This document shows, one piece after another, positions 18,975 through 26,467 of a DNA stretch of 64,000 bases. The notes under the pieces were generated by a model. That model made no database searches. It saw nothing but the letters and a program-made list of their open reading frames with translations, and was not told where the DNA came from. Numbering within the stretch: position 1 is the first letter of the stretch; each line of letters starts with the position of its first letter. The DNA comes from Providencia sp. (lineage in GTDB: Bacteria; Pseudomonadota; Gammaproteobacteria; Enterobacterales; Enterobacteriaceae). Location of the stretch: positions 163,398 through 227,397 of the forward strand of contig NZ_DOEH01000016.1 in NCBI RefSeq assembly GCF_003533305.1. The letters are read 5' to 3'. The translations under genes and the position numbers were made by a program.

Positions 18975-20135
18975 ATGTATCAATTAAACAATAAGCAACA
19001 AAATGAGTTGCTAGAGCTTCTTTGTGCTTTAATTAGAAACAAATCTGAAAACCCACCAGGTGAAGAACAACAAGTTGCTGAGTTTATTTATACTTACTTT
19101 AAGCGGGAAAATATAGAGGTTGAACTCCAAGAGGTTGCACCAGGTCGACCGAATGTTATTGCGCATTTAAAGGGAACAGGTAAAGGAAAGCATCTTTTAT
19201 TTAATGGCCATATTGATGTAGTTCCTTGTGGTTGTGGCTGGAGTAGTGAGCCGTTTGACCCCGTAATTAAAGACGGCAAAGTGTTTGGTCGTGGAGCTGC
19301 TGATATGAAGTCAGGGGTAGCAGCAATGATGTATGCTGCTACGTTATTAACGCGTAATAAAGATCAATTTTCGGGTGAATTAACATTAATTTTTAATGTT
19401 GATGAAGAACGAATTAATCTCGGCATGCTGCACTATATTAAAGATGGAATTACAGCCGACTATGCAATAATTGGTGAGCCAACCTCACTCGATGTGTGTA
19501 TTGCTCATAAAGGTGTCAGTCGTTATAACTTAAGTACAAAAGGTACTGCAGGGCATGCGGCTAAAACACGTTATCCAGATAGCGCCATTGCTAAAATGGC
19601 TAAAATATTACCAGCATTGGAACATCATCGCTATTTAGTTGAAGAGATTGAACATCCATTATTAGGTAATGCTTCAATGATTATTACTACAATTAAAGGG
19701 GGAACTGCTCCAAATATTGTTCCACAACATTGCGATATAGAGATTGATAGGAGGTTAATACCTGGCGAAAATCAGCAGGAAATAGAACAAAAAATTCACC
19801 AAGCAATTGCTGATTATAATGAGCAAGAATTAATTGAATACGAACTCGATAATTATTTATTTATACCTGCATCTGATATTTCAAAAGATCATGAATTAAC
19901 AGTATTAGCCCTTGATGCAGTAAGTCGATTTACAAAACGAGATGCGCAACCACAAATATTTGAAGCTACTTGTGAAGCACCATTTTTTTCGGTAACGAGT
20001 AATATCCCAACATTGATTATGGGGCCGGGTGGTTTGGCTCAGGCTCATATTAAAGATGAATTTGTTGAAATTAAAGAGTTATATCTTGCAGCTGAAATAT
20101 ATTATGACTTAGCAAAAGATATATTAAATAAATAG
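18975..20135 (+). CDS. M20 family ArgE/DapE-like deacylase or peptidase
   Basis: This 386-residue dizinc hydrolase shows family ligands in GHIDVV (His79, Asp81 region), GRGAADMKSG (Asp110), the catalytic pair DEE (Glu144/Glu145), GEPT (Glu168) and a C-terminal AHIKDEF (His358). A lid/dimerisation domain with GTAGHAAKTRYPDSA lies in the middle. Members remove N-acyl groups from amino acids or cleave dipeptides. Fifteen bases after the PLP-enzyme gene, it most likely releases the free D-amino acid from an acylated or peptide form. A GGAG site precedes the ATG. The exact acyl group cannot be read from sequence. Confidence 0.82.
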   Translation: MYQLNNKQQNELLELLCALIRNKSENPPGEEQQVAEFIYTYFKRENIEVELQEVAPGRPNVIAHLKGTGKGKHLLFNGHIDVVPCGCGWSSEPFDPVIKDGKVFGRGAADMKSGVAAMMYAATLLTRNKDQFSGELTLIFNVDEERINLGMLHYIKDGITADYAIIGEPTSLDVCIAHKGVSRYNLSTKGTAGHAAKTRYPDSAIAKMAKILPALEHHRYLVEEIEHPLLGNASMIITTIKGGTAPNIVPQHCDIEIDRRLIPGENQQEIEQKIHQAIADYNEQELIEYELDNYLFIPASDISKDHELTVLALDAVSRFTKRDAQPQIFEATCEAPFFSVTSNIPTLIMGPGGLAQAHIKDEFVEIKELYLAAEIYYDLAKDILNK

Positions 20136-20144
20136 GATGTGTTA

Positions 20145-20609
20145 ATGATTATTGAACAAAAATTAAAAGAAAAAGGGATTATATTAGCAATGCCAGGGAA
20201 ACCTAAGTTTTCTTATGTTTCAATTAAACAATGTGGTGATTTAATTTATACATCAGGCCACGATTGTAAAAAAAATGGGAATTTAATTTATAAAGGTTCG
20301 TTAGGAAAAGAGCTCACACTAGAACAAGGGCATGAAGCCGCCAAACAATGCATTATTAATATATTCTCCTCACTGAAAGATTATTTAGGTAATTTAGATA
20401 GAATTGATGAATGTATTAAGTTACTTGGCTTTGTTCAAAGTACGACTGAATTCAAAGATCAACCCTATGTGATGAATGGAGCATCTGATTTTTTAATCGA
20501 AATATTAGGTGAAAAAGGAAAGCATGCGCGTTCAGCAATAGGAACCAATACTTTACCTTTTGATACACCAGTTGAAATTGAACTCATAATAAAAATTAAA
20601 CCTGAATAA
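20145..20609 (+). CDS. RidA (YjgF/YER057c/UK114) family protein
   Basis: The product is 154 residues, longer than housekeeping RidA (about 128) and like the YjgF-like-1 subgroup. I chose ATG 20145 because AGGAT at 20134-20138 is well placed; an upstream GTG at 20139 is less likely. Family features include ARSAIGTNTLPFDTPVEIEL at the C-terminus, with Arg131 in the position expected for the imine-hydrolysing Arg of RidA. RidA hydrolyses reactive enamines such as 2-aminoacrylate, so its place nine bases after the deacylase and in the same cluster as a probable D-hydroxy-amino-acid dehydratase makes chemical sense. Confidence 0.85.
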   Translation: MIIEQKLKEKGIILAMPGKPKFSYVSIKQCGDLIYTSGHDCKKNGNLIYKGSLGKELTLEQGHEAAKQCIINIFSSLKDYLGNLDRIDECIKLLGFVQSTTEFKDQPYVMNGASDFLIEILGEKGKHARSAIGTNTLPFDTPVEIELIIKIKPE

Positions 20610-20637
20610 TAAAAGAAAATATATTAAAAATATAAAT

Positions 20638-20663
20638 CTGCGGAATGTTATTAAATTCCGCAG
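20638..20663 (+). repeat. Intercistronic stem-loop between RidA-like gene and MFS transporter
   Basis: A 9-bp perfect stem (CTGCGGAAT at 20638-20646 with ATTCCGCAG at 20655-20663) has an 8-base loop and no T-run. It sits in the only sizeable gap of the cluster, 31 bases before the transporter ATG. It could be an mRNA-stability or processing element, or a weak attenuator. Confidence 0.5.
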
Positions 20664-20693
20664 GGTCCGATTACGTCTTAAAGGTACTTAACT

Positions 20694-21989
20694 ATGTCAC
20701 TACACGCGAGTAAAAGATTAAAGCGTTGGCAATTTATTGCGCTGACATTCTTATTGATAGCAGGCATTATTAACTTTCTTGATAGAGCCTCACTTTCAAT
20801 AGCTAATTCTACTATTAGTAAAGAACTTGGTTTTAGTGCAACCCAAATGGGGTTATTGTTATCCGTTTTCTCTTTCGGTTATGCGCTTTGTCAATTACCG
20901 ATAGGTATGGTCATGGAGCGTTTTGGGGTTAAAAAAATCTATGGCTTTGGTTTATTTTTATGGTCACTTGCGCAGACAGTGACGGGCTTTTTATCTTCAT
21001 TTACCCACTTGGTTATTGCTCGCGTAGTTTTAGGAGTTGGTGAAGCACCACATTTACCAACAGGCGTAAAAGTCGTTAATGATTGGTACAATATTCGTGA
21101 ACGTGGATTACCAATGGGTATTGTAAACATGTCCTCAACGCTGGCACAAGCATTAGCACCTCCATTGCTTATTGCTTTGATGCTTGCATTTGGTTGGCGT
21201 ACCATGTTTATTATTATTGGTATTAGTGGGATTATCCTTTCTATTCTTTGGTTTATTTTTTATCGTAATCGTGAACAATTAGATTTAACTGAAGAAGAGC
21301 TGAATTATTTAAATGATGGTGCTCCGCCGTCATCAACAAATAAAGTGACATTTAAAGAATGGGCATCCTTATTTAAGCAGCGTTCTTTATGGGGCATGAT
21401 TATTGGTTTTAATGGTGTTGGTTATATGGTTTGGTTATATCTAACATGGCTACCTGCTTATCTTGAAAACTCTCGAGGATTGAGTCTAGAAAAAACAGGT
21501 TGGGTGGCGGCTATTCCTTTCTTGTTCGGTGCATTAGGAATGTTAGTTAACGGTGTTGTAGCTGACTGGGTTGTTAAGCGCGGTGCCGATAAAATGAAAA
21601 GTCGTAAATGGATGATTTGTTTAGGGCTCCTTTTTGCAGCAATGTTTACATTGCCGGCAGCATATACTGAAAGTACTGCGTCAGCTGTTGCTTGTATTAG
21701 TTTAGCATTATTCTCAATCCACTTTGCAGGTACCTCGGCTTGGGGATTGATTTTAGTATCAGTACCTTCACGTTTGATTACCTCGGTGAGTGGTATTCAG
21801 AATTTTGGCGGATTCATTGGTGGATCTTTTGCTCCTATTATTACAGGTATGATTGTTGATAAAACGCATTCATTTACATTGGCACTAGTTGTTTGTGCTG
21901 TTGTCGCATTTCTAGCATCACTGGTTTATTTTTTCTTTGTTAATGAGCCAATTAAAGATCCAGCAGAAATGAAGTTGCAATCTATTTAG
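20694..21989 (+). CDS. MFS transporter, anion:cation symporter (ACS) type
   Basis: This 431-residue membrane protein has about 12 transmembrane helices. The N-terminal NFLDRASLSIAN and the sequence GERGLPMG-like loop (RERGLPMGIVNM near residue 137) are typical of the ACS family that imports organic anions such as sugar acids. A long cytoplasmic loop follows helix 6. An AAAGG site precedes the ATG. As last gene of the catabolic cluster and followed by a terminator, it is the likely importer of the cluster's substrate. The substrate is not deducible. Confidence 0.8.
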   Translation: MSLHASKRLKRWQFIALTFLLIAGIINFLDRASLSIANSTISKELGFSATQMGLLLSVFSFGYALCQLPIGMVMERFGVKKIYGFGLFLWSLAQTVTGFLSSFTHLVIARVVLGVGEAPHLPTGVKVVNDWYNIRERGLPMGIVNMSSTLAQALAPPLLIALMLAFGWRTMFIIIGISGIILSILWFIFYRNREQLDLTEEELNYLNDGAPPSSTNKVTFKEWASLFKQRSLWGMIIGFNGVGYMVWLYLTWLPAYLENSRGLSLEKTGWVAAIPFLFGALGMLVNGVVADWVVKRGADKMKSRKWMICLGLLFAAMFTLPAAYTESTASAVACISLALFSIHFAGTSAWGLILVSVPSRLITSVSGIQNFGGFIGGSFAPIITGMIVDKTHSFTLALVVCAVVAFLASLVYFFFVNEPIKDPAEMKLQSI

Positions 21990-22010
21990 TGGTATAGCTC
22001 TATATTTTTT

Positions 22011-22041
22011 AAAACAGCCATCTTGTTTAGGTGGCTGTTTT
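22011..22041. terminator. Bidirectional terminator between MFS gene and LysR gene
   Basis: A perfect 10-bp stem AAAACAGCCA/TGGCTGTTTT (22011-22020 and 22032-22041) has an 11-base loop, T-rich sequence after it on the + strand and an A-run before it, so it can work in both directions. It sits between convergent genes and its last bases touch the lysR stop. Confidence 0.85.
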
Positions 22042-22936
22042 ATTTAATGGCAAGATGGCTAACCAAAAAATCAATAAATGCACGTGTTTTAGCGGGTAAT
22101 GCGACGGTATTTGGATAAAGCAATTGAATATTTTGTGAAGGCAAGTGGAGTTCAGGGAATAAATGAGTCAGCCGTTTATGCTTAATATCTTCCCCAATTA
22201 ACCAAGCGGGGCAAATTGCAACACCTAAAGAAGACAATACCATTTGATGAATAACGGCAGCAGAATTAGATTCATACTGACTTTTAATTATGGGTAAAGG
22301 GATTTTTTCACCTCTATTATTTTGTAAAAAGTATTGTGTATCTTGCCAATTTAATAAGCTGTGAGTGATCCACGGAATATCAGCTAAATCAGTAATGCTG
22401 TTGATTGAATGTTTTTCAATAAATTGAGGTGTTGCAACGAGATAAATAGAATAATCGCCAATTTTACGCGTTTTTAGGGATGAGTTTTTTAAATTACCAA
22501 GCCTTATTGCTAAATCTAGTTTTTCGGTAACTAAATCATCAAGGGATGAATTAAATGAATATTGTAGACGTAACTTAGGATAAAGACGGCAAAATTGCGG
22601 AAGTAATGGCAAGATAAATCGTTGCCCAAATTCATTGGTTGATGAAAAGCGTAATAAACCAGTCACACTAGTGCCTAAATTTTGGCTTCTTTCAAAAGCT
22701 TCATCAATTTGTAGCTGAATACGTTTGAAATCATCGTAAAAGTATTTTCCTACCTCTGTCAGTGCAATATTACGAGTATTGCGCGTCAATAAACTCACAT
22801 TAAGCTCTGTTTCTAACTGTTTAATATCAATACTGACCATTGAACGGCTCAAACCTAATATATCAGCTGCTTTGGTAAATGACCCCGAATCTACGACCTG
22901 TAGAAAACTCATTATCTGCTTGAGATTTTTTTGCAT
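22040..22936 (-). CDS. LysR family transcriptional regulator
   Basis: The 298-residue protein has an N-terminal winged HTH (residues 1-60; FLQVVDSGSFTKAADILGLS and MVSIDIKQLE) and a periplasmic-binding-protein-like effector domain from about residue 90, starting TGLLRFSSTNEFGQRFILP. It is close to the group of AaeR/DmlR-like regulators. It is divergent from the DHA2-type exporter gene, with a 97-base gap holding a good dyad, so it likely controls itself and that exporter. The inducer is unknown. Confidence 0.88.
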   Translation of the reverse strand: MQKNLKQIMSFLQVVDSGSFTKAADILGLSRSMVSIDIKQLETELNVSLLTRNTRNIALTEVGKYFYDDFKRIQLQIDEAFERSQNLGTSVTGLLRFSSTNEFGQRFILPLLPQFCRLYPKLRLQYSFNSSLDDLVTEKLDLAIRLGNLKNSSLKTRKIGDYSIYLVATPQFIEKHSINSITDLADIPWITHSLLNWQDTQYFLQNNRGEKIPLPIIKSQYESNSAAVIHQMVLSSLGVAICPAWLIGEDIKHKRLTHLFPELHLPSQNIQLLYPNTVALPAKTRAFIDFLVSHLAIK

Positions 22937-22946
22937 AATCTGTTCA

Positions 22947-22969
22947 ATTGTTTGCTTATATTAAACAAT
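22947..22969. promoter_or_regulatory. Candidate LysR operator in the divergent promoter region
   Basis: The inverted repeat ATTGTTT-N9-AAACAAT occupies 22947-22969, 11 bases before the lysR start and about 65 bases before the exporter ATG. Its form fits the T-N11-A rule for LysR-type binding sites. The AT-rich spacer includes TATATT and could overlap a -10 element. Confidence 0.6.
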
Positions 22970-23033
22970 GATTTTACTTCTCTTGCATCGACAAAGAAAG
23001 GGCTAAACCCTATTCTTTGCGCCGGAGGTAGTT

Positions 23034-24371
23034 ATGTCTTATCGATATAAAATCGCAACAGTGTTTCTGATCGGCTTCTTTATTGATTGTATTAATATTT
23101 TTATGTCAGCTATTGCACTGCCTGACATTGCTGGGGCGTTTTCAACTAGCCAGTCAATGGTTGCTTGGGTATCAAATGCGTATATTTTGGGTTTAGTGCT
23201 GATTATGCCGATAAGCTTATGGTTAGCGGGTCGGCTCGGTAATCAAAAACTAATGTGTTACTCAATGCTGCTATTTTCTATCAGTGTTTGGCTTTGCGGT
23301 ATGAGTGATTCTATATATAGTTTGATTTTCTGGCGTTTTATTCAAGGAATGGCGGGGGGATTATTAATACCTGTTGGACAGGCATTAGTTTTTGCATTAT
23401 TCCCAGGAAATGAGCGTCATCGTATTTCCACTATGATTATGACAGTCGCACTAATAGCACCAGCTTTTTCACCTGCACTTGGTGGGATTATTATTGATTC
23501 ATTATCGTGGCGTTGGGTTTTTTATTCTAATTTGCCTTTTTCATTATTAGCGGCTTCTTTAGCGTGGGGATGGATTAAAAATAGCGAACGACAAGAAAGA
23601 GAAAAACCAGATATGTTTGGTTTGCTGATCGTCAGCTTAAGTTTATTAAGTTTGTTATTATCATTTTCTTTTTATAATGACTACCACAGTCTTATTTTGG
23701 CGTTGAGTAGTTTTGTTTTTTCGGGTGCTATGCTGTTTTTTTATATTCAATATGCCAAAAAATGCCAAGCGCCTATTCTTAATCTTCAATTGTTAAAAAA
23801 TTATAATTTGCGAAATGCCTTTATTGTTTATTACGCCGTGCCCGGTATTTTTACTGGGGTAAATTTGCTGAATATTTTTAATCTACAGATAAATCTTGGT
23901 TTTAATGCCGGCGAGACAGGGTTATTCATGTTGATATACGCTGCTGGAGCGCTGGTATCGATGATAAGTGGTGGATATCTTTACCATCGTATGGGAAAGA
24001 AAAGCCTATTTGTTATTGGTATTCTTTTACACAGTGTCGGTATATTTCTTTTATTTCTAGTGTCGAGTTCCACAGATTTAAGCACCCTTATTCTTGCCTA
24101 TTTATTAATGGGAATGGGTGGAGGGATCAGTGCAAATACCGCTCAAATAAGCTCATTAATCGATTTTGCTGATAAAGATTTATTACAAGGCAGTGTTCTT
24201 TGGAATATTAACCGACAAGTCGCATTCAGTGTGGGCACAGTGGTCTTGATATCCATTTTTAGTCTTTCTTCTGCATCAACAGACTCAATGCGCTATCAAT
24301 ACACCTTTTTTATCGCGTCGATACTCGGCCTATTATCATTAATTTCAGTTTTAAGAGGAAAAAAACAATGA
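23034..24371 (+). CDS. MFS exporter, DHA2 (EmrB/QacA) type
   Basis: This 445-residue protein has 13-14 hydrophobic helices. The opening MSAIALPDIAG, the MVAWVSNAYILG stretch and motif C-like PAFSPALGGIIID near residue 145 are typical of proton-driven DHA2 drug exporters. A CGGAGG ribosome-binding site precedes the ATG. The gene is divergent from a LysR regulator and overlaps the next gene by ATGA. Substrates are unknown. Motif A is weakened (LAGRLGNQK instead of the usual DRxGRR), so efficiency or substrate may differ from classical members. Confidence 0.82.
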   Translation: MSYRYKIATVFLIGFFIDCINIFMSAIALPDIAGAFSTSQSMVAWVSNAYILGLVLIMPISLWLAGRLGNQKLMCYSMLLFSISVWLCGMSDSIYSLIFWRFIQGMAGGLLIPVGQALVFALFPGNERHRISTMIMTVALIAPAFSPALGGIIIDSLSWRWVFYSNLPFSLLAASLAWGWIKNSERQEREKPDMFGLLIVSLSLLSLLLSFSFYNDYHSLILALSSFVFSGAMLFFYIQYAKKCQAPILNLQLLKNYNLRNAFIVYYAVPGIFTGVNLLNIFNLQINLGFNAGETGLFMLIYAAGALVSMISGGYLYHRMGKKSLFVIGILLHSVGIFLLFLVSSSTDLSTLILAYLLMGMGGGISANTAQISSLIDFADKDLLQGSVLWNINRQVAFSVGTVVLISIFSLSSASTDSMRYQYTFFIASILGLLSLISVLRGKKQ

Positions 24372-24766
24372 ACGCTAAAATGAATAAAGCACTACAAAGT
24401 GTGATTGACTTACATATTTTGATTGAAGATGTTTTCACCGGAAATAATAAAGAAGAAAGCTTAAATCAGCTTTTAGAGAGCTTCGATAATGATTTTAAGA
24501 TGGTCACTATAAGCGGTATGCGTATTGGATTGACTGAAGTCACCGCATTATTTAGCCAAAATAGAGGAGGAAAGCCAACACTAAAAATCACGCTACAAAA
24601 TATCACTCCTCTATATGAGCTTGAAAACTATTGCTGGATTCAATATCAGGAGCAGCAACAAACTGACAATACCAATACCCTTCGCACATCGGTTGTCTGT
24701 ATTAAGGTTGAATCTGAACGATGTGATTGGGTTTATTTACATGAAACACCAGTTTTAAATAAATAA
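24368..24766 (+). CDS. Unrecognised 132-residue protein, possibly NTF2-like
   Basis: The product is a soluble 132-residue protein translationally coupled to the exporter (ATGA overlap). It has an N-terminal helical part (NKALQSVIDLHILIEDVF) and alternating strands later (FKMVTISGMRIGLTEVTALF, CWIQYQEQQ, TSVVCIKVE, CDWVYLHETP). That order of helices, short turn and curved sheet resembles SnoaL/DUF4440 NTF2-like proteins, but I see no catalytic signature. It may bind or modify the compound the exporter handles. Confidence 0.65.
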   Translation: MNAKMNKALQSVIDLHILIEDVFTGNNKEESLNQLLESFDNDFKMVTISGMRIGLTEVTALFSQNRGGKPTLKITLQNITPLYELENYCWIQYQEQQQTDNTNTLRTSVVCIKVESERCDWVYLHETPVLNK

Positions 24767-24793
24767 GCTAAAGAATATCTATCAATAGACAAT

Positions 24794-24817
24794 AAACGGC
24801 TTTTATGAGCCGTTTTT
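24794..24817 (+). terminator. Rho-independent terminator after the exporter-NTF2-like pair
   Basis: An 8-bp stem AAACGGCT/AGCCGTTT (24794-24801 and 24808-24815) with a 6-base loop is followed by a T-run (24812-24817). It lies 28 bases after the stop. Confidence 0.8.
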
Positions 24818-24860
24818 ATTTTCCTGATAAAATAAATGATATTTATTCTCATTTGTGATT

Positions 24861-24875
24861 GACCATCGGTCGGTC
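24861..24875. promoter_or_regulatory. Candidate TetR-type operator before the second DHA2 exporter
   Basis: The bases GACCATCGGTCGGTC form overlapping GACC/GGTC dyads, including GACC-ATC-GGTC at 24861-24871. TetR-family repressors of drug exporters often bind such GACC/GGTC repeats. It lies about 45 bases upstream of the exporter ATG; no tetR gene is adjacent, so the regulator would be encoded elsewhere. Confidence 0.4.
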
Positions 24876-24918
24876 GAGTATTATTATGCCATTCATCTAC
24901 TAAGATGGACAACATAAT

Positions 24919-26379
24919 ATGAAACGTATTTTTTTGATCTTTGCAGTTTGTCTGGGGACTTTTATGGCGACCTTAGATATCAGCATTGTGAATGTCGCTT
25001 TACCTGCAATAGGGCAAGATTTGAATGCGAATATGTCATTATTGCAATGGATTATTGATTCGTATGCATTGTGTTTATCAGCGCTGATTTTATCTGTGGG
25101 TCCTATTAGCGATCGCTATGGGAGAAAAAAAGTGTGGTTAATTGGTGTTGCCATTTTTACACTCGGTTCTGCAATATGCGCATTTTCAACTACGTCATCT
25201 ACGCTTATTGGTGGGCGGATAATTCAAGGTATTGCGGCGGCAGCATTAATTCCGGGGGCATTATCGATTATCACTCAGGCTTTCACCAATGATATAGAAA
25301 GGATAAAAATTATTGGTATTTGGTCAGCTGTGAGTGCGCTGTCATTAATTATAGGGCCGATACTCGGTGGCTTTTTAGTCGATACCTTGGATTGGACAAC
25401 TCTATTTTTGATTAATATACCGATAGGATGTATTACATTGCTTGTAGGTTTGTTAGGTATTAAGGAAAGTAGTGATCCTGATAAAGCCGCTTTTGATCCG
25501 ATAGGTCAAATACTTAGCATCTTTGCACTGGGGGGGATCACTTTTGCTTTAATTGAAGCTGGAGATAAAGGCTGGGGAAATTATTTAACATTAAGTGGTT
25601 TAACGCTTGGTGTCATTGCATCACTATGTTTCATTTTTATTGAAGGAAAAGTGGCTAAGCCACTGTTACCCATATTTTTATTTAAGCAGAATACCTTTTT
25701 CTTTCAATACAATATGGCTTCATTTTCACTAGGTTTTGCGACTTACAGCAATGTTTTTTTTATTGCACTTTTCTTACAAAAAGGACAGGGTTGGGGAGCG
25801 TTGGAAGCGGGCCTTAGAATGGCACCAGAGTTTATTGCCATGGCACTTTTTTCATTTTCCTTTGGTAAGCTATCGAAATTTTTTAGTGTCAGAAATTTGA
25901 TGATGATGGGCTTTGTTTTAATAGCAATAGCGTCAATGATGTTAACTCAGGTTAATTTTGATACGCCTTATATTCCTATAGCTCTAATGCTCTTTATCTT
26001 GGGGGCGGGAATGGGTATGGCAACACCAGCGATTAGCTCGCTTGTAATGGCTAGCGTAGAAAAAGCTTACTCAGGCATTGCTTCTGCGGTGATGAATGCG
26101 CTCAGGCAGACAGGGATGACACTTGGTATTGCATTACTTGGTACATTGATGACTCATCGTGCGGTGGATAGGCTACTGAACGACAATCAATTAGCGGCCG
26201 TATTTACAGAGAAAGAGCTTGAGCAAATGATTAATGGCGTACCAATCACTTCATCTATATTAATTGAAAATACCATTCGTAGTGCTTTTACCTCGGGTTT
26301 TAATGTGGCGATGTTGGGGGGGACAGTGGTGATTTTGGCGAGCTTAAGTTTAATGATAAGGCGCAAAATAGTTCAATAA
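24919..26379 (+). CDS. MFS exporter, DHA2 (EmrB/QacA) type, 14 helices
   Basis: The 486-residue protein is a proton-driven multidrug-type exporter. Visible family motifs are LDISIVNVALPAI (motif D1), GPISDRYGRKK (motif A, about residues 61-71) and GPILGGFLVDTLDWTTLFLINIP (motif C region). Fourteen hydrophobic helices fit DHA2. It stands alone between two terminators, separated from the LysR-controlled exporter by 152 bases, and so probably has its own regulation through the GACC/GGTC dyad. Substrate is unknown. Confidence 0.85.
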   Translation: MKRIFLIFAVCLGTFMATLDISIVNVALPAIGQDLNANMSLLQWIIDSYALCLSALILSVGPISDRYGRKKVWLIGVAIFTLGSAICAFSTTSSTLIGGRIIQGIAAAALIPGALSIITQAFTNDIERIKIIGIWSAVSALSLIIGPILGGFLVDTLDWTTLFLINIPIGCITLLVGLLGIKESSDPDKAAFDPIGQILSIFALGGITFALIEAGDKGWGNYLTLSGLTLGVIASLCFIFIEGKVAKPLLPIFLFKQNTFFFQYNMASFSLGFATYSNVFFIALFLQKGQGWGALEAGLRMAPEFIAMALFSFSFGKLSKFFSVRNLMMMGFVLIAIASMMLTQVNFDTPYIPIALMLFILGAGMGMATPAISSLVMASVEKAYSGIASAVMNALRQTGMTLGIALLGTLMTHRAVDRLLNDNQLAAVFTEKELEQMINGVPITSSILIENTIRSAFTSGFNVAMLGGTVVILASLSLMIRRKIVQ

Positions 26380-26412
26380 TACAGTTAGTCATTATGATTT
26401 AGTGTGGTAAAT

Positions 26413-26440
26413 AAAAAAACACCTGCCGAAGCAGGTGTTT
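26413..26440 (-). terminator. rpoD terminator with UUCG tetraloop
   Basis: Read on the minus strand, a 10-bp stem AAACACCTGC/GCAGGTGTTT closes a TTCG tetraloop and is followed by a T7 run (26419-26413). It is 28 bases after the rpoD stop and also lies behind the convergent exporter gene, where its T-run is weaker. Confidence 0.9.
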
Positions 26441-26467
26441 ATATCAACGAGCAAATTTGCGAATTAA

